Shown piece by piece: positions 7,075 to 15,952 of a DNA stretch of 64,000 nucleotides. Position 1 is the stretch's first letter. The number at the start of each line of letters is the position of its first letter. The notes beneath the pieces were generated by a model, which had not been told where the DNA came from, did not search any database, and saw only the letters and a program-made list of their open reading frames with translations. Made by a program: the position numbers and the translations under genes. Origin of the DNA: CAMEGH01 sp052103595 (GTDB lineage Bacteria > Patescibacteriota > Saccharimonadia > Saccharimonadales > Saccharimonadaceae); contig JBQEKC010000001.1 of NCBI GenBank assembly GCA_052103595.1, positions 496,001 through 560,000 of the forward strand, in the 5' to 3' direction.

Positions 7075-9762
7075 TTAGTTTTCTTTTGTAAAGATGATGT
7101 CGTTACGAGAGTAAAAACCTGATTGGAATGTTGGCTCAGCATCTTCAAGCCAACATTCACGGGCACCAGAAATCCCCGCTAACACACGACACGCCGCAGT
7201 GTAGGCACGGAAGTTGCTCATCATATCAGAGGCTTCGAGACATTTTTTACCCGACAGCCAGTCTTGATCAACACTACTTCCCCAGGCGATGCCAAACGTC
7301 GAAGCAGGCATTTGCTCTGGCGGTTCGTGCTCTTTATCTTCGTACTCAATCGTGGCGCCACTATAAATACGGCGTTCGTCATTGAACGGATCGCGGCCGT
7401 CTGGTTCATATTCGCGCTCTTGGTATTCGGTCGCCATGCCGATACTTCCCCATGTATAATCACGGTTGGTACAGTAGCGGATAAATTTGCCATATTCAGA
7501 GTTCATGTTTGGCTTGCCTGTTGCTTTGTCGACATATGATTGGTTTGCACCTTCTGAAGCTTCGCGTTTCATACGGTTGCCTTCACTCGCATCAGCAGCA
7601 GTGTCACGTCCTTGCACCTCAGAAAGACTTTCGCGGGCGTTGTCGGGATGTGCTTCGGTCATGTAGCCCACCACATCCGAGATACTTTTGCCAAGATCAT
7701 TGTCATCCATACTATACCGAATATTACAGCCGAAATCCGGATCAATTGCCAAATCACCCGTTAAGCCACAGCTATTTGCGGCAGAAATTAACCGCGTAAA
7801 GTCAAAATTAAGTGGCTGAGAATACAGTGCATTTGCGGCAGGTACTGCGGCCGCCACCGACGCACGTGGCAATATTCCAAGCACCGATGTCGCCGCATCG
7901 GCCAGTGAAGAAAATCCCTCCGTACGCGAGCCAATCATATTTCGTGCCAACGATCCAACAAATGTATGTTGATTGGTAACATCAAATTGGTTTTTGGCAG
8001 CAGCAATTTGCTCACTTCGGGCAATAGTGCGGTGCGCTGGAGCCGTTTGCGTTAAATACTGGCGTAGGCTCGACACCGAGGCTGGACGCATACCAATTGA
8101 TTGCGCCACATCACCAAGAATAATTCCTGTGCCTGCAAATACCGCATCTTGCGCAGCAACACCAACCGTGCCGGCGCTAAACCGGCGTGCCTCTTCTCTG
8201 GCGGCAGTTGGGACAATACTTGTCATGGCCGACCGGGCTTCTGTACGAATGGCAGTTTTCGTTAAGTTAACGACAGCTTGTAATCCGGCTAACGGGCAAA
8301 TAAGCTCTTCTATCTGCTGTTTCATTCCCTGAATTGCACCGGCGCCAACTGGTCCAACATGGCCCGCCACTGGCATTGCGCCCGGCGACCAGCACAGTCC
8401 GCCTCGCTCTTTCGAGGCTTGTGCGCCCGACATCCCCGAAGCACACGCGGTATATGCCGACGAGCCCGCACCCGGCACGCGCTGTTGTGTCGCTCGTAAA
8501 TGTGATGTTCCCGGATAACCTGGCGCACCGCCGCCAACATTTAACAAATCAAGCATCTGCGATGGGTCATTCATGTAGTCGCGATCGTATGGCATGTACG
8601 TATTCACTTTTTGTTGCATCGCTGGCACGCGGAACGAACTGCCATCAAGTCCATTTTTGCCTTCGTCATCAGGGATGGACAATTTGTCAGATAGCGCGCT
8701 AATCACCATTTCGTAGTCGGCATTATTGCCAGATTTGATCGTATCAGCCATCGCCACATATTGCATTGCAAACCGAGCAAGCGTGGTCATTTTGGCGCGA
8801 CGCACAGCATCATCCGCCAAATTTCCGTACGAATACAATGCGCAAGCCAGTGCCATATGTGTGTGCGATTTATCTACCAGGTTATTGTAAATATCGTTCT
8901 GCCATGCCGAGCGACTTTCTGCCAAATAATGCAAGCCAAACACGCCGCGTCCGTCCTGGTCAATGTAGTCTGCCTCTTTTTCGAGCGAATTATTGAACGA
9001 CTCGTCAATATCTTCACGCTCTAAGCCAAACACGGTCGGCCGGTGGGGAAGATGGAACTTTTCAAACAAACGATCTTCAAATTTACGGTCATGGAAGAGA
9101 CCATTTTTTGGATCAACGGCGTTATCAAGACGATACTGCACGTCATCTATTTTTGTTGCCAAATCATTCAAAGCCTTACCAGACGATGCCGAACCATTAC
9201 CGTTTGGTAAAGAAACATTACTTACGTTGTACCGTTTTGTGTCGTTATTTTGTGTAGCCGTTACTTTAATACCCTGATCCTCGAAGCGTTTTTTTAGCAT
9301 TGGGCTCATGGTGGCAAATTTACATTCGATCGATGCTTCATTACAGCTACCGCCGCCAATCTGCTCTTCTAGTACTTTTTTTGTAAAGGTGTAATACGCG
9401 CCGACACTATCGTTAAGGTCGTTCACAAGGTTTTCTTTCATATTCACCAACATCAATGACGGCGAGAGCAAGATGGTCGCGGCTGCACCAAGCAGCAGTA
9501 CCGTCACGGCAAAAAACGCCAGCGGTCCACCGCCCTTGTACCACTTACCTTTTTTCTCTTGAGGCTTTTGATGACTCGATTCTTTAATGGTCTTTTTTGT
9601 TTCCGAGACGTCTTCAGCCTTGGCAGTGCCGCCACCACCAGCTTCTTGCCGTTCAAGCTGCTGCACTTCAAGAATGGAGTCGTAGTTAATAGCAGAAAGG
9701 CCTTTGTCTTCCGGCTGTTCATTAGTGCCAAGTGGCGACGGCGTGCCAGATGGTGACGCCAC
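7075..9762 (-). CDS. Large single-pass surface protein of unknown function, last gene of VirB6/Clp operon (895 aa)
   Basis: I do not recognise the family. A Pro/Gly/Ser-rich cytoplasmic N-terminus of about 75 residues is followed by one membrane span at about 80-102. About 790 extracytoplasmic residues follow, helical, with several spaced cysteines (for example SCNEASIEC, CPLAG, CGLTG, CNIRY, CTNRD, CRVLAG, CWLED) that could form disulfides. The start is GTG 9762, seven nt after a perfect GGAGG. It overlaps the stop of the VirB6-like gene as TAGTG, so translation is coupled. Position at the end of an operon with a VirB6-like channel protein and a Clp-type ATPase suggests it is a structural part or substrate of that machine. 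Confidence 0.8.
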   Translation of the reverse strand: MASPSGTPSPLGTNEQPEDKGLSAINYDSILEVQQLERQEAGGGGTAKAEDVSETKKTIKESSHQKPQEKKGKWYKGGGPLAFFAVTVLLLGAAATILLSPSLMLVNMKENLVNDLNDSVGAYYTFTKKVLEEQIGGGSCNEASIECKFATMSPMLKKRFEDQGIKVTATQNNDTKRYNVSNVSLPNGNGSASSGKALNDLATKIDDVQYRLDNAVDPKNGLFHDRKFEDRLFEKFHLPHRPTVFGLEREDIDESFNNSLEKEADYIDQDGRGVFGLHYLAESRSAWQNDIYNNLVDKSHTHMALACALYSYGNLADDAVRRAKMTTLARFAMQYVAMADTIKSGNNADYEMVISALSDKLSIPDDEGKNGLDGSSFRVPAMQQKVNTYMPYDRDYMNDPSQMLDLLNVGGGAPGYPGTSHLRATQQRVPGAGSSAYTACASGMSGAQASKERGGLCWSPGAMPVAGHVGPVGAGAIQGMKQQIEELICPLAGLQAVVNLTKTAIRTEARSAMTSIVPTAAREEARRFSAGTVGVAAQDAVFAGTGIILGDVAQSIGMRPASVSSLRQYLTQTAPAHRTIARSEQIAAAKNQFDVTNQHTFVGSLARNMIGSRTEGFSSLADAATSVLGILPRASVAAAVPAANALYSQPLNFDFTRLISAANSCGLTGDLAIDPDFGCNIRYSMDDNDLGKSISDVVGYMTEAHPDNARESLSEVQGRDTAADASEGNRMKREASEGANQSYVDKATGKPNMNSEYGKFIRYCTNRDYTWGSIGMATEYQEREYEPDGRDPFNDERRIYSGATIEYEDKEHEPPEQMPASTFGIAWGSSVDQDWLSGKKCLEASDMMSNFRAYTAACRVLAGISGARECWLEDAEPTFQSGFYSRNDIIFTKEN

Positions 9763-11807
9763 TATTTCCTCCTTGGAAGTTTAAGACCTGAATCTTCGTC
9801 GTCTTCACCTTTAATGTTTCGACGTTCAGAGACAATCGTCGATGATGATGAATTTGTGTTGAGCAGGTCGGTGTCGTTAACAATACCTTGCTCGTCTTGC
9901 GATTCTTGTAGGTAGCGTGCCGCGCGTGACTTTGCCTGCATTTCGATATCAGAAAGCTTTTCTGAACCTGGCGCACCAAGTGGACCACGACCTTCAGCAA
10001 CTGTTGGACGACGACTATGATCACCAGTATCATCACTATCGCCTGTTAACTGCGTAATTGACACCTTGCCGGCCTGCACGGCGCCACCACCAATTGTCGC
10101 TGATTTAAGTGCATCATCAGTTGAAACGCCACCTGTTGTGCGCGAAGCTTTGTCGTAATGCGAGCTTGCACCCTTCTCATCATCACCATCACTACCGCTA
10201 GATTTGCTTTTATCCGCCTTATCGTAGTGAGACGCCGCACCTTTTTCTTGCGCTTGGGCAATCGCGCCAACCACGTCACCGCTTACTCCACCCTGTCCAA
10301 TATTTTCAAGCAGGTACGCTTCTGCCGCCTTTAAGTCGATACCTTCGTAGCTATTGATATTGAACTGCCCATCGCCGCTTGCAGCTTCTTCGGCATCTTG
10401 ATAGCGTTGTAGCGCCCGCGAGTATACTTGTTGTGGACTTAATCCGTTTGCACCATTTTCGCGCAGATCATTCAAACGACTTTGCACTTGTTGATCAAAC
10501 TGCATCTGCTCATCAGACTTTTGCTGCTGCTTTTTACGACCACGGTGCGACCCGCCACCAAGTCGCCCAATCAACGACGTACCAGCTTCACCATCTTGCA
10601 CGGCATTAATTTGTTGCAGACGGTTAATACCCTTCATCATCATTGACTTTTTGTTGATATCCATCGCAGCCTGTTCCCGACGCTTAGCAGATTCTTCTCG
10701 GTGATTGTTGGATCGGCGAGACCCTTGACGCACTCGAAGCGCTGCCGCATCTGCACCCGCAAGCGCCGCCTTAAAGGCGTACCACGTTCCTGCCAAAGGC
10801 AACACCGCTGCACCCGCTGCCACTAAGCGTAATGTTGCGCTCGTTTGACCCGTTTCTCCGCGCGGCGTGTACTCATCGTCGCGAACTTCGTAACCGCCAT
10901 CAGCACCAGCCTTAATGATTGTGGCGCTGACGACTTGCCCCGCACCAAGCAGCACCGCAACCACGGGGAATAACAGTAATGTCTGTAAAAAGAGCCGTAA
11001 CCACTTTGAAAAATAATGTTCAGTATTTGGCAAAAGATAGGCGACAAACGCCAGTGGACTCAACAAAATAAGTGCCACCACTAAGGTTTTTCGCACGATC
11101 AGCACCACAATAATTACCGCACAAATAATTGCAATTGAGAGCACAATGGCAAGCAGTGGCGCAAACAACACCCATGCCACGCCAATTTTACCAAGCACAC
11201 TCGCGGTAATATCAATCAAAACAGTTGCGTCATAGCTACCAACTTCGTTTGCCAGCGGCATGCCAGACGGACCGATCGAATTTGTAATGCCCGCAAACAG
11301 CGTATTAATACTCGAACCAGCAACGTTAGAAATATCGATCATAAATTGGCAAATATAGTAGGATATATTCACCATAATCGCGCCCACAATAAAGCGCGGC
11401 AACATTCGTTTAATGTTGTAATTGCCAACTCCACGGCCAGTAATAAGCGAGTAAATCACCACCAAAAAGGCACCTACAAACAAAATATTTGCAATATTTC
11501 GCATAGAAGACCACGCTTGTGCCGTTCCGCTATCCGAGTTAAAGAGCGCCATTTCAATGCCTAGGAAGTTGTGTGAAATAAAGGTAAACGCATAATCACC
11601 TGCCTTTGCCGCAGAGCGCAAGATTGGACACACGAGCCACCCAATATTATCGAGTGCACATGTGGTTGGCATGGCAGTACCACTAGTATCAAACAGCCCG
11701 CCAGGTGAATTCTGCGCATTAACGTGTGGCTGCATAACCACAGCAGCACCGGCAGCAATACAGACTGCTGCGACAATTCCAATTGCCCACCGCTTAAGCT
11801 TACTCAT
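9762..11807 (-). CDS. VirB6/TrbL-like polytopic membrane protein (681 aa)
   Basis: An N-terminal hydrophobic segment (residues 6-25, ending near VNAQN) is followed by a short ectodomain with the motif CxxxxIGxxxC. Then come about six membrane spans between residues 80 and 330, including a conserved block around NYNIKRMLPRF and VNISYYIC. The last 300 residues are cytoplasmic, low-complexity, rich in Gly, Gln, Asp and Lys. The arrangement resembles VirB6/TrbL inner-membrane channel proteins of type IV secretion. A paralogue lies at 44799-47447. Start ATG 11807 overlaps the end of the Clp-like gene (ATGAGTAA) behind a GGAGG at short spacing. VirB6 naming rests on topology and resemblance, not on a profile hit. 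Confidence 0.6.
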   Translation of the reverse strand: MSKLKRWAIGIVAAVCIAAGAAVVMQPHVNAQNSPGGLFDTSGTAMPTTCALDNIGWLVCPILRSAAKAGDYAFTFISHNFLGIEMALFNSDSGTAQAWSSMRNIANILFVGAFLVVIYSLITGRGVGNYNIKRMLPRFIVGAIMVNISYYICQFMIDISNVAGSSINTLFAGITNSIGPSGMPLANEVGSYDATVLIDITASVLGKIGVAWVLFAPLLAIVLSIAIICAVIIVVLIVRKTLVVALILLSPLAFVAYLLPNTEHYFSKWLRLFLQTLLLFPVVAVLLGAGQVVSATIIKAGADGGYEVRDDEYTPRGETGQTSATLRLVAAGAAVLPLAGTWYAFKAALAGADAAALRVRQGSRRSNNHREESAKRREQAAMDINKKSMMMKGINRLQQINAVQDGEAGTSLIGRLGGGSHRGRKKQQQKSDEQMQFDQQVQSRLNDLRENGANGLSPQQVYSRALQRYQDAEEAASGDGQFNINSYEGIDLKAAEAYLLENIGQGGVSGDVVGAIAQAQEKGAASHYDKADKSKSSGSDGDDEKGASSHYDKASRTTGGVSTDDALKSATIGGGAVQAGKVSITQLTGDSDDTGDHSRRPTVAEGRGPLGAPGSEKLSDIEMQAKSRAARYLQESQDEQGIVNDTDLLNTNSSSSTIVSERRNIKGEDDEDSGLKLPRRK

Positions 11808-14223
11808 GTGCCTCCATTGTACCATTGTTTTGCCCAACGATGCCAAGAGTTTGCTCAACTTGCTCGCGCGTAATTTCAATCACACTACCCGGTGTTACTG
11901 TACCGCTTAGCATTGCTTTTGCCACGGTGTTTTCAACTGCACGCTGCACGACGCGTCGCATTGGGCGAGCACCAAGCCGCGGATCGTAGCCACGATCAAC
12001 CAAAAGCCGCTTGGCATCATCAGCCACGTGCACTTGCACTTTTTGCAGTGCCAAGGTTTTATTGACACCTGCCAAAATGAGGTCGATGACTTGCAGCAAT
12101 TCTGGCTTTTCAAGTGGACGGAAGAGGACAATTTCGTCAAAACGGTTCAAGAATTCTGGCTTAAACTGGTTACTACTGATAAGTTCGTTGGTGATCTGTT
12201 CTTCAAATTGCTCAAGTTGCTCACCCGCTTCAATATGTTGACGAATACGATCAGCACCAGCGTTACTAGTAGCAATCACAATCGCGTCACGGAAGCTAAC
12301 TTCACGGTTATTAATATCTCGCAGAATACCTTCATCAAGCAGCTGCAGCAACGTTGTGAGGACGTTCGGGTGCGCTTTTTCAATCTCGTCAAGCAAGATA
12401 ACACTAAACGGCTGTTTCATCACCCGTGCAGTCAGGCTATTTGGATCAGTCGCACCATCAGCAATCAAACGCGTTACGTCGTTAATGCCGACATATTCGT
12501 TCAGATCAAGTCGCACGATCTTTTCTTCACCGCCAAAGTAGACATCAGCAAGTGCCTTGGCAAGCTCGGTTTTACCAACACCGGTAGGCCCCAAAAACAG
12601 GAAGGTGCCGATCGGACGATCTTGATTGCGCACACCGGCACGCGCCCGACGCAATGCATCGCTCACAACTTGCACGGCACGCACTTGGTTGATCATTCGT
12701 TCATGGATCTTATCTTCAAGTTGCAGCAACATCTCACGGTCATTTGCATCGGTTGCAACACTCACCTTCACGTCAAGTGTTTGCTCGATAGCTTGCTGCA
12801 CCGAGTTCATCGTAACCAGGCCATTTTGCGCATAGCTTGCCGCTGATTCAAGCAACTTCAGCGCACGCCCCGGCATTGCTAAATCATGCACATAGCGTTC
12901 ACTTAGGCGATACGCTTCGGCCAACGCTTGATACATGTAGGTTACCTTGCGCTTGTATTCAAGCATAATGAGCTGATTTTGCATTACTTGCAACGTTTCT
13001 TCGTAGTTTGCAGGTGGCACCGTAATACGATTGAGCGCATTCATCAGGCCGGGATTGCGTTGGCCGATTTGCAAGAAGCGCTGCTCGTCCATCGTCAAAA
13101 CAACGCGCAAATTTCCGGCCTCTAAAATTGGCAAAAGCACATTTGTCAGGTCGACCGAGCCAACACCTTCCTCGAAAAATAGCTGCGCGTTGTCTAAACA
13201 GATGATCACGTTTTTAGCACGATACGCCTCTGTAAGGACGCGCATTACTAAGCCTTCAAGCTCACCGCGACCTGGAGCCGCCGAAATTAATGCCGACGAG
13301 TCAAGCAAGAACACCTGGCGAAACTTAAGATTAGATGGAATGTGCGCACTCGCATCCATTAACCGTTCGGCAAACGAATGAATAATGGCTGTTTTTCCAA
13401 CCCCCGTTGGCCCAACGAGGGCGACGTTCTGACGCCCAGCCGAACCAAGCGTTTCAAGGAGTTGATCAATCGCTCGTGAATGTGCTGGTAAATCAACCGA
13501 AAAGCCACTCTTGCCGGCGCTTTCGCTCAGGTTGATGCCAAAGCGCTTCAATAGCGGGATATACCCGAACGACCAGTCGCGCGCAATACCGCCCGTGCGA
13601 CGTGGCTTTGACTGCGCAGTAATAATGGTCTGCAGGCGATCGTACCAACGCACTCCTTCAATCACATCAACAAGCTCGATATGCATCTGTGCGAGCACGG
13701 TATCGGCTTGCTCCGACTGCGACAATAACGCCACCGCCAACACTCCGCCGTGAATCGTTTCACTCCCCGTATGATCGCGGATGGTTCGTGCCTTCTCCCA
13801 CAAGTCATCGAGCTTCATTGGATCATCGCTAGCAATATTCAGCAGCAAATTCGCCGTTACGCCAAGCCGAGCTGCCATAAAGTACCCGCTTCGGACTTTA
13901 CCGATCACTTCGGCAACATGCTTTGGCGTTGCGCGTTCCGGCAAAAGCGCCAATACATCAGCCTCAAGCAATCCGTCGATCGACTGTGCGTTTTTTTGCA
14001 CTTTCAAATGCTTAAGGTCTCCGTTGCACCATTCAACAAACATAACGGGCAGCGCAGCAAACCCAAGGAACGTCCAGCCAATTGGCATATCGATGAACAC
14101 CAGGGCAACGCCGCTAATGATCAACAGCGCCGCAAGCAGCTTTAGCGTCAGTAGCCAGGTTCCTGCGAGCAATTTACCAACACGCGCTTTTACCGAGCGC
14201 TCACTATGGAAGTTACACGTCAT
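11800..14223 (-). CDS. Membrane-anchored double AAA+ Clp-like ATPase (807 aa)
   Basis: Two membrane spans at about 22-44 and 48-64 anchor the protein. Residues 85-200 look like a divergent Clp N domain. AAA domain 1 has Walker A GPTGVGKTA (271-279) but a degenerate Walker B, ICLDNAQ, with Asn at the catalytic Glu position. AAA domain 2 has Walker A GPTGVGKTE (545-553), Walker B LLDEIEKAH (611-619) and FKPEFLNRFDE near the sensor. No [IL]-G-[FL] ClpP-docking tripeptide is seen in the expected D2 loop, so a protease-independent unfoldase is inferred. Start ATG 14223 is chosen for its TAATG overlap with the upstream stop. Starts 6-47 codons earlier are possible. Membrane anchoring plus a VirB6-like neighbour suggests it energises export. 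Confidence 0.8.
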   Translation of the reverse strand: MTCNFHSERSVKARVGKLLAGTWLLTLKLLAALLIISGVALVFIDMPIGWTFLGFAALPVMFVEWCNGDLKHLKVQKNAQSIDGLLEADVLALLPERATPKHVAEVIGKVRSGYFMAARLGVTANLLLNIASDDPMKLDDLWEKARTIRDHTGSETIHGGVLAVALLSQSEQADTVLAQMHIELVDVIEGVRWYDRLQTIITAQSKPRRTGGIARDWSFGYIPLLKRFGINLSESAGKSGFSVDLPAHSRAIDQLLETLGSAGRQNVALVGPTGVGKTAIIHSFAERLMDASAHIPSNLKFRQVFLLDSSALISAAPGRGELEGLVMRVLTEAYRAKNVIICLDNAQLFFEEGVGSVDLTNVLLPILEAGNLRVVLTMDEQRFLQIGQRNPGLMNALNRITVPPANYEETLQVMQNQLIMLEYKRKVTYMYQALAEAYRLSERYVHDLAMPGRALKLLESAASYAQNGLVTMNSVQQAIEQTLDVKVSVATDANDREMLLQLEDKIHERMINQVRAVQVVSDALRRARAGVRNQDRPIGTFLFLGPTGVGKTELAKALADVYFGGEEKIVRLDLNEYVGINDVTRLIADGATDPNSLTARVMKQPFSVILLDEIEKAHPNVLTTLLQLLDEGILRDINNREVSFRDAIVIATSNAGADRIRQHIEAGEQLEQFEEQITNELISSNQFKPEFLNRFDEIVLFRPLEKPELLQVIDLILAGVNKTLALQKVQVHVADDAKRLLVDRGYDPRLGARPMRRVVQRAVENTVAKAMLSGTVTPGSVIEITREQVEQTLGIVGQNNGTMEAHE

Positions 14224-14603
14224 TACTGCCATGGCGTCCATCCTGTCAGCGTTACTACCGCACCAATAATCGGCAACATAGGCACAACACCCCATAACAC
14301 CAGTACAATTGTTGACATCACCACCTGCAGAACAATCACCAGAACGCCAACCAACAATACACAAGAGCGGATAATAGCGCCTAAAATACGCGAGACTAAC
14401 CGATCAAAAAAAGCGCGCATCTTAATCGCGAGCGGCCCATCGACGCGCCCAGCGCCATCTTGACGAAAGAGCGCAAACATCGTTTTAAGCAAAAGATCGA
14501 TCGAAAAATAATCCATTGTTGCAGCAAGCCGCTCCATCACAAGCGTTGCGCGCTGTTTCCAGCCATCAAAATACCACCACTTTAGCAGAGCTACAACAAA
14601 CAT
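14223..14603 (-). CDS. Small membrane protein, first gene of VirB6/Clp operon (126 aa)
   Basis: A soluble N-terminal half of about 70 residues is followed by two strongly hydrophobic stretches covering roughly residues 78-125, ending WTPWQ. The family is not recognised. The start ATG 14603 lies 6 nt after a TAGAAT box, giving a leaderless message. The stop overlaps the next start as TAATG, so the Clp-like ATPase is translated by coupling to this gene. Because the ATPase also has two N-terminal spans, the pair may form a membrane subcomplex; that is inference. Confidence 0.75.
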   Translation of the reverse strand: MFVVALLKWWYFDGWKQRATLVMERLAATMDYFSIDLLLKTMFALFRQDGAGRVDGPLAIKMRAFFDRLVSRILGAIIRSCVLLVGVLVIVLQVVMSTIVLVLWGVVPMLPIIGAVVTLTGWTPWQ

Positions 14604-14609
14604 GTTTTC

Positions 14610-14615
14610 ATTCTA
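14610..14615 (-). promoter_or_regulatory. -10 box of the VirB6/Clp operon (leaderless)
   Basis: TAGAAT on the minus strand ends 6 nt before ATG 14603. It is divergent from the murT promoter 70 nt away. Confidence 0.45.
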
Positions 14616-14682
14616 CCGTACCCGAGCCCAAAAAACCACTAGCAATATGCCAAAGTTGCTCGCGAGGTGCCTGTTGGCGTAG

Positions 14683-14688
14683 TATAAT
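14683..14688 (+). promoter_or_regulatory. -10 box of murT-gatD (leaderless)
   Basis: Perfect TATAAT, 7 nt before ATG 14696. No ribosome site is present, and the spacing decides the murT start. Confidence 0.6.
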
Positions 14689-14695
14689 AAGTGAT

Positions 14696-15952
14696 ATGCC
14701 AAAATCTCACATTGCGACCATCGGAAAAGTTGTACGAAAAGTGACGCGTTTGCGTGGCGGCGGTTCGGCGTTTCCGGGCCTGGTGATTGAAAAAATTGAC
14801 CCGCATTTTACCCGCGACGTCCTTGCGACGCTCCCGCGCGGCGTTGTGATTGTCAGCGGCACTAACGGCAAAACCACTACAACAAAAATGGTTGTCGAAC
14901 TGCTTGAAGGGCAAGGCTTAAAAGTATTCACTAACCGCACTGGCAGTAATTTTGCCCGTGGCGTCACCGCAGCGCTTTTAGCCGAAATTAACTACAAAGG
15001 TGAGATTGACGCCGACATTGCCGTGCTCGAGCTTGATGAAGCTCATGCCATAAAATTTGTTGATGTCGTGCCGCCACAACATTCGCTTTTGCTTAATGTG
15101 ATGCGTGATCAACTTGATCGTTTTGGCGAAATCGACACAACTGCCAAAATGCTCCAACACATTGCTAAAGCTACCACCGAAACCGTTGTGCTCAACCGCG
15201 AAGATCCGCGCGTGGCTGCCATCGCCGATACTATTTCGCTCACGCCACATTATTTTGGGTTAGCACCACAGCTAAAAAAGCAATTTTCGTCTGGTGATGA
15301 ATCTGGCCTAGAAAGCAAGAATAACGCCGCCGATGTAACACTCGAATCGTTTACCGATACTTCTGCTACGTTTTTGGTTGATAAAAAACCTATCACTACT
15401 ACCTTGCAGTTACGCGGCATGTATAATATTTTTAACGCCGCCGCAGCCCTTACTATGACGCGTGCCATTTTAGAAAGCGATATCGACGACACCAAACTAA
15501 TGGCCAGCTTGGCGGCAATTGCGCCAGCGTTTGGACGCGGCGAAACGCTTACTATCAACGACCAACCTATTGAACTTGTGCTAGTAAAAAACCCAAGCGG
15601 CTTTCGCCTAGCGCTGCAATCATTTTCGCCCAAAAATTATGCTACGATGATCGCCATCAACGATAATTATGCCGACGGCCGCGACATGAGTTGGCTATGG
15701 GATGTCAATTTTGAAAGCCTACATACAACAGGTGTTCATACCGTCAGTGGCGTGCGTGCGTACGACATGGCACTGCGCTTGCAGTACGACGACGTGGAAG
15801 TTTCGCACGTTGATACGAAAATTACGCCCGCGCTCGAACACTTTTTGGCACGCAACGACGAAACGCCAAAACGCATTTTCTGCACCTACACTGCCATGCT
15901 GGCTATTCGTAAAGAACTCGCTAAAATAACAGAGGTGGAAAAAGTATTATGA
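14696..15952 (+). CDS. murT: MurT-like lipid II isoglutaminyl synthase, ligase subunit (418 aa)
   Basis: MurT with GatD amidates the alpha-carboxyl of D-Glu in the lipid II stem peptide at the cytoplasmic face. The protein opens with KVTRLRGGGSAFPG, then a Mur-ligase P-loop SGTNGKTTTTK at about residues 55-65, LELDEAH, an NxxxDQLDRFGE block, and a C-terminal DUF1727-like half (GRGET, IAINDNYADGRDMSWLWD). In known MurT a Cys4 zinc ribbon sits in the central domain. Here that region has no cysteine, and the protein's only Cys is near the end (FCTY). Start ATG 14696 is set by a -10 box 7 nt upstream; earlier in-frame ATGs lie upstream of the promoter. gatD overlaps by ATGA. Confidence 0.9.
   Translation: MPKSHIATIGKVVRKVTRLRGGGSAFPGLVIEKIDPHFTRDVLATLPRGVVIVSGTNGKTTTTKMVVELLEGQGLKVFTNRTGSNFARGVTAALLAEINYKGEIDADIAVLELDEAHAIKFVDVVPPQHSLLLNVMRDQLDRFGEIDTTAKMLQHIAKATTETVVLNREDPRVAAIADTISLTPHYFGLAPQLKKQFSSGDESGLESKNNAADVTLESFTDTSATFLVDKKPITTTLQLRGMYNIFNAAAALTMTRAILESDIDDTKLMASLAAIAPAFGRGETLTINDQPIELVLVKNPSGFRLALQSFSPKNYATMIAINDNYADGRDMSWLWDVNFESLHTTGVHTVSGVRAYDMALRLQYDDVEVSHVDTKITPALEHFLARNDETPKRIFCTYTAMLAIRKELAKITEVEKVL

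Noticed and set aside
12028..12846. 272-codon plus-strand frame opposite the Clp-like ATPase gene
   Set aside because: No start signals, composition unlike a protein, lies wholly antisense to a gene with intact AAA+ motifs.
14516..14695. 60-codon N-terminal extension of murT
   Set aside because: It lies upstream of a perfect TATAAT 7 nt before ATG 14696, and the family N-terminus begins there.
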